Source: Terrimonas rubra (GTDB lineage: Bacteria; Bacteroidota; Bacteroidia; Chitinophagales; Chitinophagaceae). From it: 64,000 nucleotides of DNA. A program made the position numbers and the translations under genes. Numbering within the stretch: the first letter of the stretch is position 1; every line of letters starts with the position of its first letter. The stretch spans positions 1 through 64,000 of the forward strand of contig NZ_JBHUOZ010000001.1 of assembly GCF_042686025.1 (NCBI RefSeq), written 5' to 3'. A model generated the notes under the pieces. It had not been told where the DNA came from, did no database searches, and saw nothing but the letters and a program-made list of their open reading frames with translations. Positions 27,191 to 35,861 of the stretch are shown here, one piece after another.

Positions 27191-27613
27191 TTAATTATTC
27201 TTCTCCATCATATAGGTCAGCACATCTCCCGAATGAATAACCGGTTTATTACTCACATCGCCATTGAACCAGTAAATATTGGCCGCTACGGTTTCATTGT
27301 TTACAGTAACCGGTACCGTATCACGACGGTATAAAGGCGTTTCGCCTACTTCGGGTACGGCACCTTCATAATCGTCCAGTTGCCCGATGGCCCAGGATAA
27401 CTCGGCGGGGTTCTTGATCACATATAACTCGCCTTTTATTAAGGTACTGCTGTCATTGGCGGGTACGGCTGCCGGGTAATTACCCATATCTACCAATATT
27501 CCCGGTACCGTAGTAGCACCTACCAGCAGGAAGTAACGGCTTATATATTCGTAAGCCGGACTTTTAAAGCCGCTTAATAAAGAACCGTATACAAATAAAT
27601 AGGGTGTTTTCAT
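27191..27613 (-). CDS. Gamma-glutamylcyclotransferase-like protein
   Basis: 140 residues of the GGCT-like/AIG2 fold. The substrate-binding loop VYGSLLSG is at residues 8-15, GELYVI and the acidic AIGQLDDYEG (catalytic Glu region, near 82) follow, and the sheet ends with YWFNGDV. Members cleave gamma-glutamyl amines or dipeptides, but many have no known substrate. The N-terminus MKTPYLFVYG begins directly with the first strand, supporting the start. Next to, and in the same direction as, the LUD gene. Confidence 0.88.
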   Translation of the reverse strand: MKTPYLFVYGSLLSGFKSPAYEYISRYFLLVGATTVPGILVDMGNYPAAVPANDSSTLIKGELYVIKNPAELSWAIGQLDDYEGAVPEVGETPLYRRDTVPVTVNNETVAANIYWFNGDVSNKPVIHSGDVLTYMMEKNN

Positions 27614-27678
27614 TTAATCATTATGTATTAAAGATGAAGCCATTTATTTATAATTGGTTTCAAATGGCATTAAAATCG

Positions 27679-28314
27679 TCAGGCATCTACTAAAAACACG
27701 TACACTTCCCGGGGGCCGTGCACGCCTACTACCAGTGTTTTTTCAATATCGGCAGTACGGCTGGGGCCGGTAGCAAAAGTAATTAATGACGGCAATTTAT
27801 CCTGATATTTATCTTTTATTAACGTTAAGGCATCCTTAACATCGGTTACCAGCTGATGGGTATAAGCAATGCAGATATGAATAGGCGCATATACGCTGGT
27901 ATTACGGCCGCTTTGCTGCCCGGCACTTAATACAATACTACCGGTACGGGCTACCAGGAATTCACAGCCGGTAATGGCTACATCGCTATCTTTTAAACCG
28001 GTTTCCACCAGCCTGTCCGCCACGGCAGCGCTCAATTGTTGCTGCAAGGCCGGTTCCACACAATATACTTTCTGCCAGTCCTGTTTTTGTATCAGGCTGC
28101 TCAACTGGAAAGCCAGCTCCTGCTGGTTAATACAGTATACAAACCTGCCCTGCAGTTTGGAGAACTGCTCGGCAAATTCAATTTCATTTTCCTGTTGCGG
28201 TGCTTTATATACAGAAGCATTACCCTCACTGGCCGGAAAAGGTATGGCCGTAGGATGACTTAATGCCTCCCTGATCTTTTTTAAAATATTCTCTTTTGCC
28301 GGTGATATACTCAT
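27679..28314 (-). CDS. LutC/YkgG-family LUD domain protein
   Basis: 211-residue LUD-domain protein. Landmarks are GCEFLVARTGSIVL (about 121-134) and the signature TGPSRTADIEKTLVVGVHGP (near 183-202). In other bacteria LutC works with LutA and LutB in L-lactate oxidation, but those partners are not adjacent here, so the role is uncertain. A long heptamer tract separates it from the downstream-oriented RND operon. Confidence 0.88.
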   Translation of the reverse strand: MSISPAKENILKKIREALSHPTAIPFPASEGNASVYKAPQQENEIEFAEQFSKLQGRFVYCINQQELAFQLSSLIQKQDWQKVYCVEPALQQQLSAAVADRLVETGLKDSDVAITGCEFLVARTGSIVLSAGQQSGRNTSVYAPIHICIAYTHQLVTDVKDALTLIKDKYQDKLPSLITFATGPSRTADIEKTLVVGVHGPREVYVFLVDA

Positions 28315-28355
28315 ATTTGCAACTAACTATAGCCGCTAAGGTACTGAGTTTTTAG

Positions 28356-28453
28356 GCAATGGACAATGAGCAATTGACAGTTGACAATGGATAAAATGCT
28401 GAAAGCGCAAAGCCTAAAGCTAAAAGCACAATTCATCATTCAGCATTCATAAT
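28356..28453. repeat. Phased heptamer repeat tract (14 units)
   Basis: Fourteen contiguous 7-nt units in a single phase run from the LUD upstream region into the stop codon of the second RND permease. Unit families change along the tract: gcaatgg/acaatga types, then gctgaaa/gcctaaa types, then tcatcat/tcagcat types. The last unit overlaps the TGA stop at 28449-28447. Confidence 0.75.
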
Positions 28454-31400
28454 TCTTTTCCCTTCACCACCACTTTAGGTGGCATTAGCTTGTAAATAAC
28501 CGGTGTTACAATACGGGATAATAAGGTAGAGCTGATGAGGCCGCCGATCATTACAATAGCCAGGGGCGATATTAACGGGTTACTGGACATAGCAATGGGT
28601 AATAATCCACCGATAGCCGTAAAGGTTGTTAATATAATAGGTAAAAATCTTTTTTCGCCGGCTTCCTCAATGGCCTGTAATAGCTCCATGCCTTCTTCCC
28701 GCAGCTGGTTAGTGAAATCAACGAGCAGGATGGTATTCTTGACCTCGATGCCCGCCAGTGCCACAATACCGATGGTTGCCACAAAGGATAAGGAATTACC
28801 CGTTACCAGCAGGGCCAGTACTGCGCCTACTATTCCCAAAGGAATTACCGATAAAACAATGAGCGTACTTTTAAAGGTCCGGAACTGTAATACCAGCACC
28901 GCAATAAACATAAATACCGTTACCAGTATAATACTGCCAAAGCCGTCAAAGGATTCGCTTTTGCCTTCCACCTCGCCACCCATAGCATAGGTATAGCCGG
29001 CCGGCAGATCCGTTTTATCCATCTGTTTGATCACATCATTAATAACGGCATCATTTAAAAACCCTTTACGTACAAAGGCATTTACGGTTACCGTTCTTAT
29101 TTTATTAAAGTGGTTGATGCTCTGGGGCGAGGTTTCAAAACCAATGGTAGCCAGCTGCGACAGGGGAATGGCTTTGCCTTCATTGTTGTTCACAAAAATA
29201 TTATCAAACACTGTGATATCCGGGTAGGAAGCCCTGGGAGTGGTGAGCACAATGCTGTAATCATCACCGTCCGCATTGGGATTGGTAAAATTGCCTACCG
29301 GTATGCCGGCAACTGCCATGCGCACTGTGCGGCCAATGTTTACCGTAGGTACGCCCAGTTGCTGTGCTTTTTGTTTGTTAACGGTAATACGTATATCCGA
29401 TTTTAAATTGCGTACAGGGTTGTTCACATAAATGGTTCCTTCCGTTTTCTTCAGCATCTCCTCCACCCCGGCAGCCAGTTTACGCAGGGTATCCAGATTA
29501 TCGCCTAATAACCTTACTTCCACCGGCGATATCATGGGTTGTCCCTGTTCAAAGTTTTTTACTTCTACTTTAGCACCCGGATAAGGCGTCCATTTGTTGC
29601 GCAGGCTTTCAATGATCTCTACTTTTTTATTGGGTTTGATATTTGGCTGCAACTGTACAAAAATTTCGGAAAAATCACTGCGCTCGTTCTGCTGGTTTAC
29701 ATTGTAGTAAATACGCGGGTTACCCTTGCCTACGTTGGCCGCAAAGTATTGTACTTCCGGTATGTTCTTTAATTCCTTTTCAATTTGCCGGGTAATGGAA
29801 TCGGTATAGAATATATTGGACTGTAAGGGGGCCGAAACATTAATTAAGAATTGTGGTTTTTCCGAGGAAGGGAATAAACTGGTGCCAATTACCGGGATTA
29901 ATAATAAAGAGCCTACAAACACGGCAGTAGCAATAATGAGGGTTATTACCGGGTGTTTCAGGGCCTTGTCCAATAATACGGAGTAAGTACCATGAATTGC
30001 TTTTTGTAAATATTTCAAAAATATATTACCATGTTCATTAGCACTGGGTTTTAATATAATACTGGATAAAAACGGCACAATGGTCAGCGCCACGATCATA
30101 GAGCCAAAGATGGTGCTGATCACCGAAACAGGTAAGCTGCGTATAAACTCACCGGAAGCTTCGGGCATAAAAGCCAGTGGCATGAAGGCAATGATCAGTG
30201 TAGCTGTACAGCCCAATACCGCTTTGCCGATCTGGTTGGTAGCTTTAATGGTTGCCTGCAAACGGGAATGCCCTTCCCGCATCCAGCGTTCTATATTTTC
30301 TACGACCACAATGCTGTCATCAACCAATAAACCCAGGGCCACAACAAGACCTACAATACTTAACTGGTTAAGGTTATACCCAAACAGGTTCAATAAAATA
30401 ACACCTATACCCAGTGATAAAGGAATGGATATCATTACTACCAGGGATGCCCTTGTACCCAATGGCAACAGTGTAATTAATACCAGGCCGATGGCTATTA
30501 AAAAATCTACGCCTAAACTGCTTAAGCGGTTAGTTACCTGGGCCGCCTGGTCAAAATGCAGCTGCAGGTCAATATTGGCCGGTAATGTTTTTTTAAAGTT
30601 CTCAATCACGGGCAGGTAAGCATCCTGTGCCTTGGTGATATTCTCCCCTTTCTTCAATGCCGCAATGACAAATACCGCCCGGTGCCCGTTAAGCCGGGTA
30701 ATATGGGTTTCGGCAGCATAATCAAAATATACATCCGCTATGTCCTTTAAAAAAATGGTGCCTTCATTGCGGCTTACTACTACGGTATTTTTTATTTCCT
30801 CAATATCCTGGTAACTGTTATTGGTTTTAATGTTAAAGCTTTTATTGCCTTCATTAATATGACCGCCGGGAATATTGGCAATTTCGCTTTGTAATGCCGA
30901 TGCTACCAGGGGTACCGGTATATGCAACTGGGCCATTTTATCCAGCTGCATATTCACCCTTACAATGCGATCGGGCAACCCCTGTACTTCCACATTTTTT
31001 AGTGAAGTAACTTTTTCCAGGGCGCTTTGCAGATCGTCGCTGGCAGCAGTGAGTTTATCACGGGATGCGTTTTCCGATACCAGGGCAATCTGTAAAATAT
31101 TTACATTGGAGGGATCTATTTTCTGTACTTCAATATTGTAAATATCCTGTGGCAGCTGGCTGCGTAAACTGTTCACCTCCCGTACCAGCTCCTGGTATTT
31201 ATCGTCCACCTTAACATTATACCGGTACTCCACGGCCAATACCGCCAAACCATCGTGAATACTGGTTTTGATCCGTTTAATATTCTCCAGGCCATAAATA
31301 TTTTTCTCCAATGGTTTTACCACCAGCTCTTCCATGTCTTTGGGACTGGTGCCGGGATAGACCACTACCACCGGGAATATGGGTGCATTTAATTCAGGGT

Positions 31401-31509
31401 CCTCTGAACGGGGCATGCCCAGCAATGTGGCAATACCCACCGCTACTACCATTAACACCATAATGAGGGTGAACTGGTTATTCTTGATTGCGTACTCAGA
31501 TATTTTCAT
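28447..31509 (-). CDS. RND efflux permease (AcrB-like), system 2
   Basis: AcrB-superfamily pump of about 1020 residues, the usual length. I start it at the ATG at 31509 (MKISEYAIKNNQF), which gives the canonical N-terminal helix; the frame is open 33 nt further upstream. TM4 has the Asp-Asp relay in LGLLVDDSIVVVENIERW, and the C-terminal half repeats the fold (GIVALAGIEVKNTILLVDF). Third gene of a tolC-adaptor-permease operon. Substrate not inferable. Confidence 0.93.
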   Translation of the reverse strand: MKISEYAIKNNQFTLIMVLMVVAVGIATLLGMPRSEDPELNAPIFPVVVVYPGTSPKDMEELVVKPLEKNIYGLENIKRIKTSIHDGLAVLAVEYRYNVKVDDKYQELVREVNSLRSQLPQDIYNIEVQKIDPSNVNILQIALVSENASRDKLTAASDDLQSALEKVTSLKNVEVQGLPDRIVRVNMQLDKMAQLHIPVPLVASALQSEIANIPGGHINEGNKSFNIKTNNSYQDIEEIKNTVVVSRNEGTIFLKDIADVYFDYAAETHITRLNGHRAVFVIAALKKGENITKAQDAYLPVIENFKKTLPANIDLQLHFDQAAQVTNRLSSLGVDFLIAIGLVLITLLPLGTRASLVVMISIPLSLGIGVILLNLFGYNLNQLSIVGLVVALGLLVDDSIVVVENIERWMREGHSRLQATIKATNQIGKAVLGCTATLIIAFMPLAFMPEASGEFIRSLPVSVISTIFGSMIVALTIVPFLSSIILKPSANEHGNIFLKYLQKAIHGTYSVLLDKALKHPVITLIIATAVFVGSLLLIPVIGTSLFPSSEKPQFLINVSAPLQSNIFYTDSITRQIEKELKNIPEVQYFAANVGKGNPRIYYNVNQQNERSDFSEIFVQLQPNIKPNKKVEIIESLRNKWTPYPGAKVEVKNFEQGQPMISPVEVRLLGDNLDTLRKLAAGVEEMLKKTEGTIYVNNPVRNLKSDIRITVNKQKAQQLGVPTVNIGRTVRMAVAGIPVGNFTNPNADGDDYSIVLTTPRASYPDITVFDNIFVNNNEGKAIPLSQLATIGFETSPQSINHFNKIRTVTVNAFVRKGFLNDAVINDVIKQMDKTDLPAGYTYAMGGEVEGKSESFDGFGSIILVTVFMFIAVLVLQFRTFKSTLIVLSVIPLGIVGAVLALLVTGNSLSFVATIGIVALAGIEVKNTILLVDFTNQLREEGMELLQAIEEAGEKRFLPIILTTFTAIGGLLPIAMSSNPLISPLAIVMIGGLISSTLLSRIVTPVIYKLMPPKVVVKGKEL

Positions 31510-31626
31510 GATATAACATGAGGTTTGAGGTTTCTGGATCAACAGGAGTGTGCCTGCAGCGACCGTCCGTACAGCCCTTCACACCAACACTGCCAGTTTT
31601 TTTAATTATCAACTAATGAGTGTATA

Positions 31627-32673
31627 CTATTGTATCACTTTAATTTTTGAACCTTCGTTCAGGTAAGCATTGCCCGATATGATCAGGTGTTTAACGTTTT
31701 CCAGTCCGCTCTGGATAATCACTTTACCATTGGTTACATTACTGATCTGTACACTGAGTTTTTGTACCGTACTGTCATCGTTAGTTACAAAAACATAACC
31801 GGTGTTTTTATCGCTGTCCAGTAAGGCATCGTAGGGAATGGCCCAGGCTTCGGTGGTACGGGAAGGGGTAATAATGGCCTTGCCAAATAAGCCGGCGGCA
31901 ATCCCTTTTTTATCAGCATCAGTTATTTGTAACTGGATAATAAAAGTGCCGCTCATCGGATCAATAGCTTCTGATTTTTTTATCACTTTAGCAGCCAGGG
32001 TCCTGCTATCCATGGCATCGGTAGTAACAATGGCTTTATCGCCTACTGTTATGGCCGACCATTGTTTATCACTTACACCCGCTTTCAGTATCCAGTTGCC
32101 ATTGGCGGCACCGTTTATCTGTAATACCGGAGTACCGGGACCGGCGATCTGGCCTTCCTGCGCATACCGGCGTAATACATAACCTGACTGTGTGGCTCTT
32201 ATTTCAGAATTGTTCTGGTTAAAGCCGGCACCAATATATTGCTGGCGGGCAATGTCCAGCGCCGTCTTGGCATTCTGCATTTGTTCCAGGGTGGCTACGC
32301 TGTCCTTATATAAATTCACGGCTCTTTCATAATCACGCTGGGCCTTGGCATAACCTAAAGATGCCTGTTGCGACATGGCATTGATCTCTGTCAGGTCAAC
32401 GGTAGCCAATAGCTGGCCTTTTTTAACCACATCACCTACATCTACATATATCTTCCGGATAATACCACCGTTTTTAAAGGACAGGTTGGTTTCATCATCA
32501 GTAGTAAACTGGCCTGATGCATGAATGGTTTGTTCCAGGGAGTCCATCTGCAAGGACATTACTTTTACCGGTATAATATCATCCGGTATTGACTCCGCCT
32601 GCTTTTTGCTTTTACAGGCCACCAGTACCAGCATGCTGCATAAAGTCACTATCAATGTTTTTCTATTGTACAT
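31627..32673 (-). CDS. RND periplasmic adaptor, system 2
   Basis: 348-residue membrane fusion protein with a lipoprotein signal (MLVLVAC, Cys near 20). Lipoyl halves are visible (GGIIRKIYVDVGDVVKKGQLLA and SGYVLRRYAQEGQIAG regions), split by a short alpha-hairpin (about 100-155). A beta-barrel and membrane-proximal domain follow. It lies 1 nt after the tolC stop and about 117 nt before the permease start. Confidence 0.9.
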   Translation of the reverse strand: MYNRKTLIVTLCSMLVLVACKSKKQAESIPDDIIPVKVMSLQMDSLEQTIHASGQFTTDDETNLSFKNGGIIRKIYVDVGDVVKKGQLLATVDLTEINAMSQQASLGYAKAQRDYERAVNLYKDSVATLEQMQNAKTALDIARQQYIGAGFNQNNSEIRATQSGYVLRRYAQEGQIAGPGTPVLQINGAANGNWILKAGVSDKQWSAITVGDKAIVTTDAMDSRTLAAKVIKKSEAIDPMSGTFIIQLQITDADKKGIAAGLFGKAIITPSRTTEAWAIPYDALLDSDKNTGYVFVTNDDSTVQKLSVQISNVTNGKVIIQSGLENVKHLIISGNAYLNEGSKIKVIQ

Positions 32674-32674
32674 A

Positions 32675-34048
32675 TCAGTTGGTTTTTAGAGGTATAGTTG
32701 CCGCTTCTCTTTCCAGTACAGCCGCAGCAATTAAAACTTTATATTGTTGAATATTATGGGCGAGTTGCGCCTGGGTAAACTGTCCCCTGGCATCTACGGT
32801 TTCAATAAAAGTGTTGGTACCTTCTTTGTAACCGCGGTCAATTAAACGCTGGTAAGCCGCCGCTGCTTCCAGTTGTTTGGTGGTAGCTGTATAGGTTTGC
32901 CAGGCAGCCAGTAAATTATTTTTTGCTACGCTGCCTGCCAGGTTCAGTTGTTCCGCTACCTGGGCCTTGTTGATCTTTGCATTGGCCACATCCAGCTCGG
33001 CCTGCTTTACTTTATTTTTTGTACGAAAGCCGGTAAAGATGGGCACATCCAGCTGCAGGCCTAACATATAGTAACGGGACTGGCTGTTGAATTTAAAATT
33101 TTCTGCCTGCGATCCCAGGTCTAAAAAGCTGTTCAGCTTAGGATAATAAGCGCTTTTGTTCATGGCCACTGCTGTTTCGTTTAACTGCACTACTTTATCC
33201 AGTAAGGTTATTTCTTCCCGGCTGGAATTATTGTATTCGCGGAGTAATAAACCACCGGCCTCTTCCATATTTTTAGCAACAGGATAGTCCGTGCTGATGG
33301 ATGCACGTAAAGGCCGGTTCAATAAAAAATTAAAATACATCATGGCATTGGCAGATTGTTGTTCAGCTGCATTGATCTGTGCATTGATGTTCTCTATTTC
33401 ACTTTCCGAACGCAATATATAGGCATGCAGGCCTTTACCATTGTCCAATAGTTTTTGGTTAACCCTTTTACTTTCGTTAGCAATTTCCAGTGCCTGTTTG
33501 TAAATATCAATGGCCTGTAACGCCGTTAAGTAATTATAGTAGGCTTCTTTTACGTTTTTGATCAGCTCTCTTTTATATACATCAATATCCAGTTCGCTTA
33601 ATGCTATCTGCTGGTGGGCTATTTTTTTATTGTAGTAAATATCCTGGTTGTACAGGGGCATGGTGGTGCGCAGTTTGGCATCATAAAAATTCTTCGGCAA
33701 AAAATTAACCTGCTGGTTTTTTAACTGCGGAAAGTTATTGCTGCCAGTCAGCTGGTTCAATGTACCATACACGCCGTTCAGCAGATCGCCCAGGGGCAGG
33801 TTGATATCACGACCACCAGCAGCAGTCTGGTACCCTGCCTGGAACCCGAGGTTAGGATAGTAATAACTTTTGGCAATGCTTAATGCCAGGGTGGCTTTTT
33901 CCAGGGAGATGTTTTTTTGCTGCAATACCCGGTTGTTGGTCAGTGCGCTATCAATATAACCATCCAGGCTGTTTTGAGCCTGTACCAATACAGGCAATAA
34001 AAAGATAAACAGCAACAATTTTGGCTTACTCCTAAATACCGTTATCAT
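32675..34048 (-). CDS. TolC-like outer membrane efflux protein, system 2
   Basis: 457-residue OEP-family channel with a signal peptide (residues 1-24, LLFIFLLPVLVQAQ). It has long coiled-coil hairpins in both halves and the GYKEGTNTFIETVDARGQFTQAQ segment typical of the second OEP repeat. It is first in the system-2 operon. An operator-like sequence (34051-34066) lies 2 nt upstream of its start, so initiation of transcription or translation here may be repressor controlled. Confidence 0.9.
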   Translation of the reverse strand: MITVFRSKPKLLLFIFLLPVLVQAQNSLDGYIDSALTNNRVLQQKNISLEKATLALSIAKSYYYPNLGFQAGYQTAAGGRDINLPLGDLLNGVYGTLNQLTGSNNFPQLKNQQVNFLPKNFYDAKLRTTMPLYNQDIYYNKKIAHQQIALSELDIDVYKRELIKNVKEAYYNYLTALQAIDIYKQALEIANESKRVNQKLLDNGKGLHAYILRSESEIENINAQINAAEQQSANAMMYFNFLLNRPLRASISTDYPVAKNMEEAGGLLLREYNNSSREEITLLDKVVQLNETAVAMNKSAYYPKLNSFLDLGSQAENFKFNSQSRYYMLGLQLDVPIFTGFRTKNKVKQAELDVANAKINKAQVAEQLNLAGSVAKNNLLAAWQTYTATTKQLEAAAAYQRLIDRGYKEGTNTFIETVDARGQFTQAQLAHNIQQYKVLIAAAVLEREAATIPLKTN

Positions 34049-34050
34049 TA

Positions 34051-34066
34051 TTTACAGTGTTAAGTA
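34051..34066 (-). promoter_or_regulatory. Operator-like site before efflux operon 2
   Basis: The minus-strand sequence TACTTAACACTGTAAA matches 15 of 16 bases of the site in the TetR promoter at 34741-34756. It lies directly upstream of the tolC start codon. Confidence 0.6.
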
Positions 34067-34079
34067 AAATGAAAAAAAA

Positions 34080-34717
34080 TTATTTTAGCCGTTCCAGCAT
34101 CTGCATAAATGTTTCATAGGATTGTCCTACTATATTCTCCATCTGTTGTAAGGAGGGCTCATGTTCACTCATATGATCCAGGTGTCCATGTAACTTTAAA
34201 CTGCATATTCCGTGTAAAGTGCTCCAGGCGATCAGGGCCACTGCCGTTGTATCCAGGTTTTTAAAATAACCCACTTCCTGGCAGGCTGCTATATTCATCA
34301 TCAAAGCCTGGAAAGCTTTTTCGCCTTCTTCCCAGTTTTCATATACGCAGCTTCCTTTCAGGTGGGCAATGGGTTCCTTTAATACAAACATTAACTCATA
34401 AAAGTCACTGTTTTCAAGGGCAAAACGGATATAGATATCCCCATGGCCTTTAAACGTTCAAAAGGGTCCTTAACATGTTGCAATACGCCGAACCGGGTGG
34501 CCAGTACTTTAAACCCTTCCACATGCAGGGCATGGGCTATCTCGGCCTTATCCTTATAATACAGGTAAATGGTGGTAGGACTAAATTCAATTTCGGCGGC
34601 AATCTTCCTAATGGATGTGGCGTCGTAGCCTTCTGATAGGAAAAGCTTTTTAGCCGCGTCCAGGATGCTCTGGCGCAGGTTTTCTTTGTGCTTCTCTTTT
34701 CTTTCTTTAATACCCAT
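34080..34717 (-). pseudogene. TetR/AcrR-family regulator, frameshifted
   Basis: Two consecutive frames encode one TetR protein. The first (34717 to about 34443) carries the HTH (LFLSEGYDATSIRKIA, FSPTTIYLYYKDK) and diverges after KAMG. The second frame continues with DIYIRFALENSDFYELMF and the C-terminal ligand domain to 34080. Loss of one G from a G-run at 34439-34442 explains the break and would restore M-G-D-I-Y. Either the repressor is truncated in this strain or the run was miscalled. It sits divergently spaced before the RND operon 2 with matching operator-like sites, so inactivation could derepress efflux. Confidence 0.8.
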
Positions 34718-34734
34718 TATAAATAATTACAGCG

Positions 34735-34763
34735 CAAATATACTTAACACTGTTAATTTTCAA
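34735..34763 (-). promoter_or_regulatory. Promoter and operator of the second tetR
   Basis: TTG (34763-34761), an 18-nt spacer and TATATTTG (34742-34735) form a good Bacteroidota promoter on the minus strand. The spacer holds the palindrome TTAAC-ACT-GTTAA (34744-34756), within a 16-nt sequence nearly repeated before tolC. Confidence 0.65.
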
Positions 34764-34783
34764 ATTATTTTCCGGTTTTTATT

Positions 34784-35302
34784 TTATTCAATAATGAAAC
34801 CGCTTTGTTCCTGCATTTTCTTTTTTTCCTCCGGTGACATTTTTTCCCTGATCACTCTTAGCGTATAACCGCCCCTTAATTTATTGTTGGCCAGGTACAT
34901 CCAGTCACTGATACGATCGTTGTTCACCGTTACCGTATCACCAAACTTTACCTCGGTGATCACATCGGGTACATTATTTACAATCCCGGTATATACTCCA
35001 TCATTTAAACTAACCTCGTTTAACCAGATATGTTCACCATACCCGTCCGGCATATCATACCGCACTTTAAGGGAAAAACTTTGCAGGCTATCGGCACCAC
35101 TCTTTAAGGCAGTGTTAAATATCCCGAGGCTTTGCCTGGCCGTGGCAATGGCATTGTTCATGGCTTTATCCTCGTCTTTTACCTGATAAATATCCGGTTC
35201 TTCCTCCCGCTCAATCACTTTCATACCATTGTCATTATTGTTACAGGCCATAAACAAGGCCGTCGCTACACACGTAGCCATTACCATGCGGGAAAAGGTC
35301 AT
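34784..35302 (-). CDS. DUF2314-like (YegJ-type) lipoprotein
   Basis: 172 residues. The N-terminus is a lipoprotein signal with lipobox ALFMAC (Cys near 20) followed by an Asn/Asp-rich linker. The core resembles DUF2314: KAMNNAIATARQSL, HIWLNEVSLNDGVYTGIV and a conserved ISDWMYLANNKLRGGYTLRVIRE near the C-terminus. Function of the family is unknown; it is anchored in the envelope. No operon partner is evident. Confidence 0.75.
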   Translation of the reverse strand: MTFSRMVMATCVATALFMACNNNDNGMKVIEREEEPDIYQVKDEDKAMNNAIATARQSLGIFNTALKSGADSLQSFSLKVRYDMPDGYGEHIWLNEVSLNDGVYTGIVNNVPDVITEVKFGDTVTVNNDRISDWMYLANNKLRGGYTLRVIREKMSPEEKKKMQEQSGFIIE

Positions 35303-35344
35303 TTATCTAATTTTAGGAGTTAGCAGGTAAGGATAAAAGATTGT

Positions 35345-35752
35345 TTAGAAGTTACGGTGCGCTTTCACCCAATCCGTAATATAACCGGTAATATCGGCGG
35401 TAGTGGTGCCGGGAGGAAATAAACGGCCCACACCCATTTGTTGCAATGCCGTCATATCGTCTTCAGGAATAATGCCGCCCCCGGTGAGCAATACATCATT
35501 CATACTTTTTGCTTTCATCAGTTCAATGATCTTAGGAAAAACGGTCATGTGTGCACCGGATAAAATACTTACGCCAATGGCATCCACATCTTCCTGCAGT
35601 GCAGCATTCACCACCATTTCAGGGGTCTGGCGCAATCCTGTATAAATTACTTCCATACCGGCATCACGCAAGGCCGTTGCAATTACTTTAGCACCACGGT
35701 CGTGCCCGTCCAATCCTACTTTAGCCACTAAAACGCGTACCGGTCTGTTCAT
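35345..35752 (-). CDS. Cobalamin-binding domain protein (methylmalonyl-CoA mutase small-domain type)
   Basis: 135-residue stand-alone B12-binding domain. It has DGHDRG (14-19), whose His would coordinate cobalt, followed by IGVSILSGAH and LLTGGGIIP, as in the C-terminal domain of methylmalonyl-CoA mutase. A catalytic partner is not in this window, so it may pair in trans with a mutase subunit. A TACATTTG box (35778-35771) is a plausible -7 element. Confidence 0.9.
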   Translation of the reverse strand: MNRPVRVLVAKVGLDGHDRGAKVIATALRDAGMEVIYTGLRQTPEMVVNAALQEDVDAIGVSILSGAHMTVFPKIIELMKAKSMNDVLLTGGGIIPEDDMTALQQMGVGRLFPPGTTTADITGYITDWVKAHRNF

Positions 35753-35813
35753 GTATTTTATTTATACTAACAAATGTAAGGTTTTTGACATTATCCCTGC
35801 CCGCCTGTAAACG

Positions 35814-35839
35814 AATTGCCCGGCAATAGCCGGGCAATT
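35814..35839. terminator. Hairpin between gltX and the B12-binding gene
   Basis: A perfect 11-bp stem (AATTGCCCGGC with GCCGGGCAATT, 4-nt loop) lies just after the gltX stop on the minus strand. The U-run is weak, so termination efficiency is uncertain. Confidence 0.55.
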
Positions 35840-35861
35840 TTACCTGGTCACCAGTATCGTA

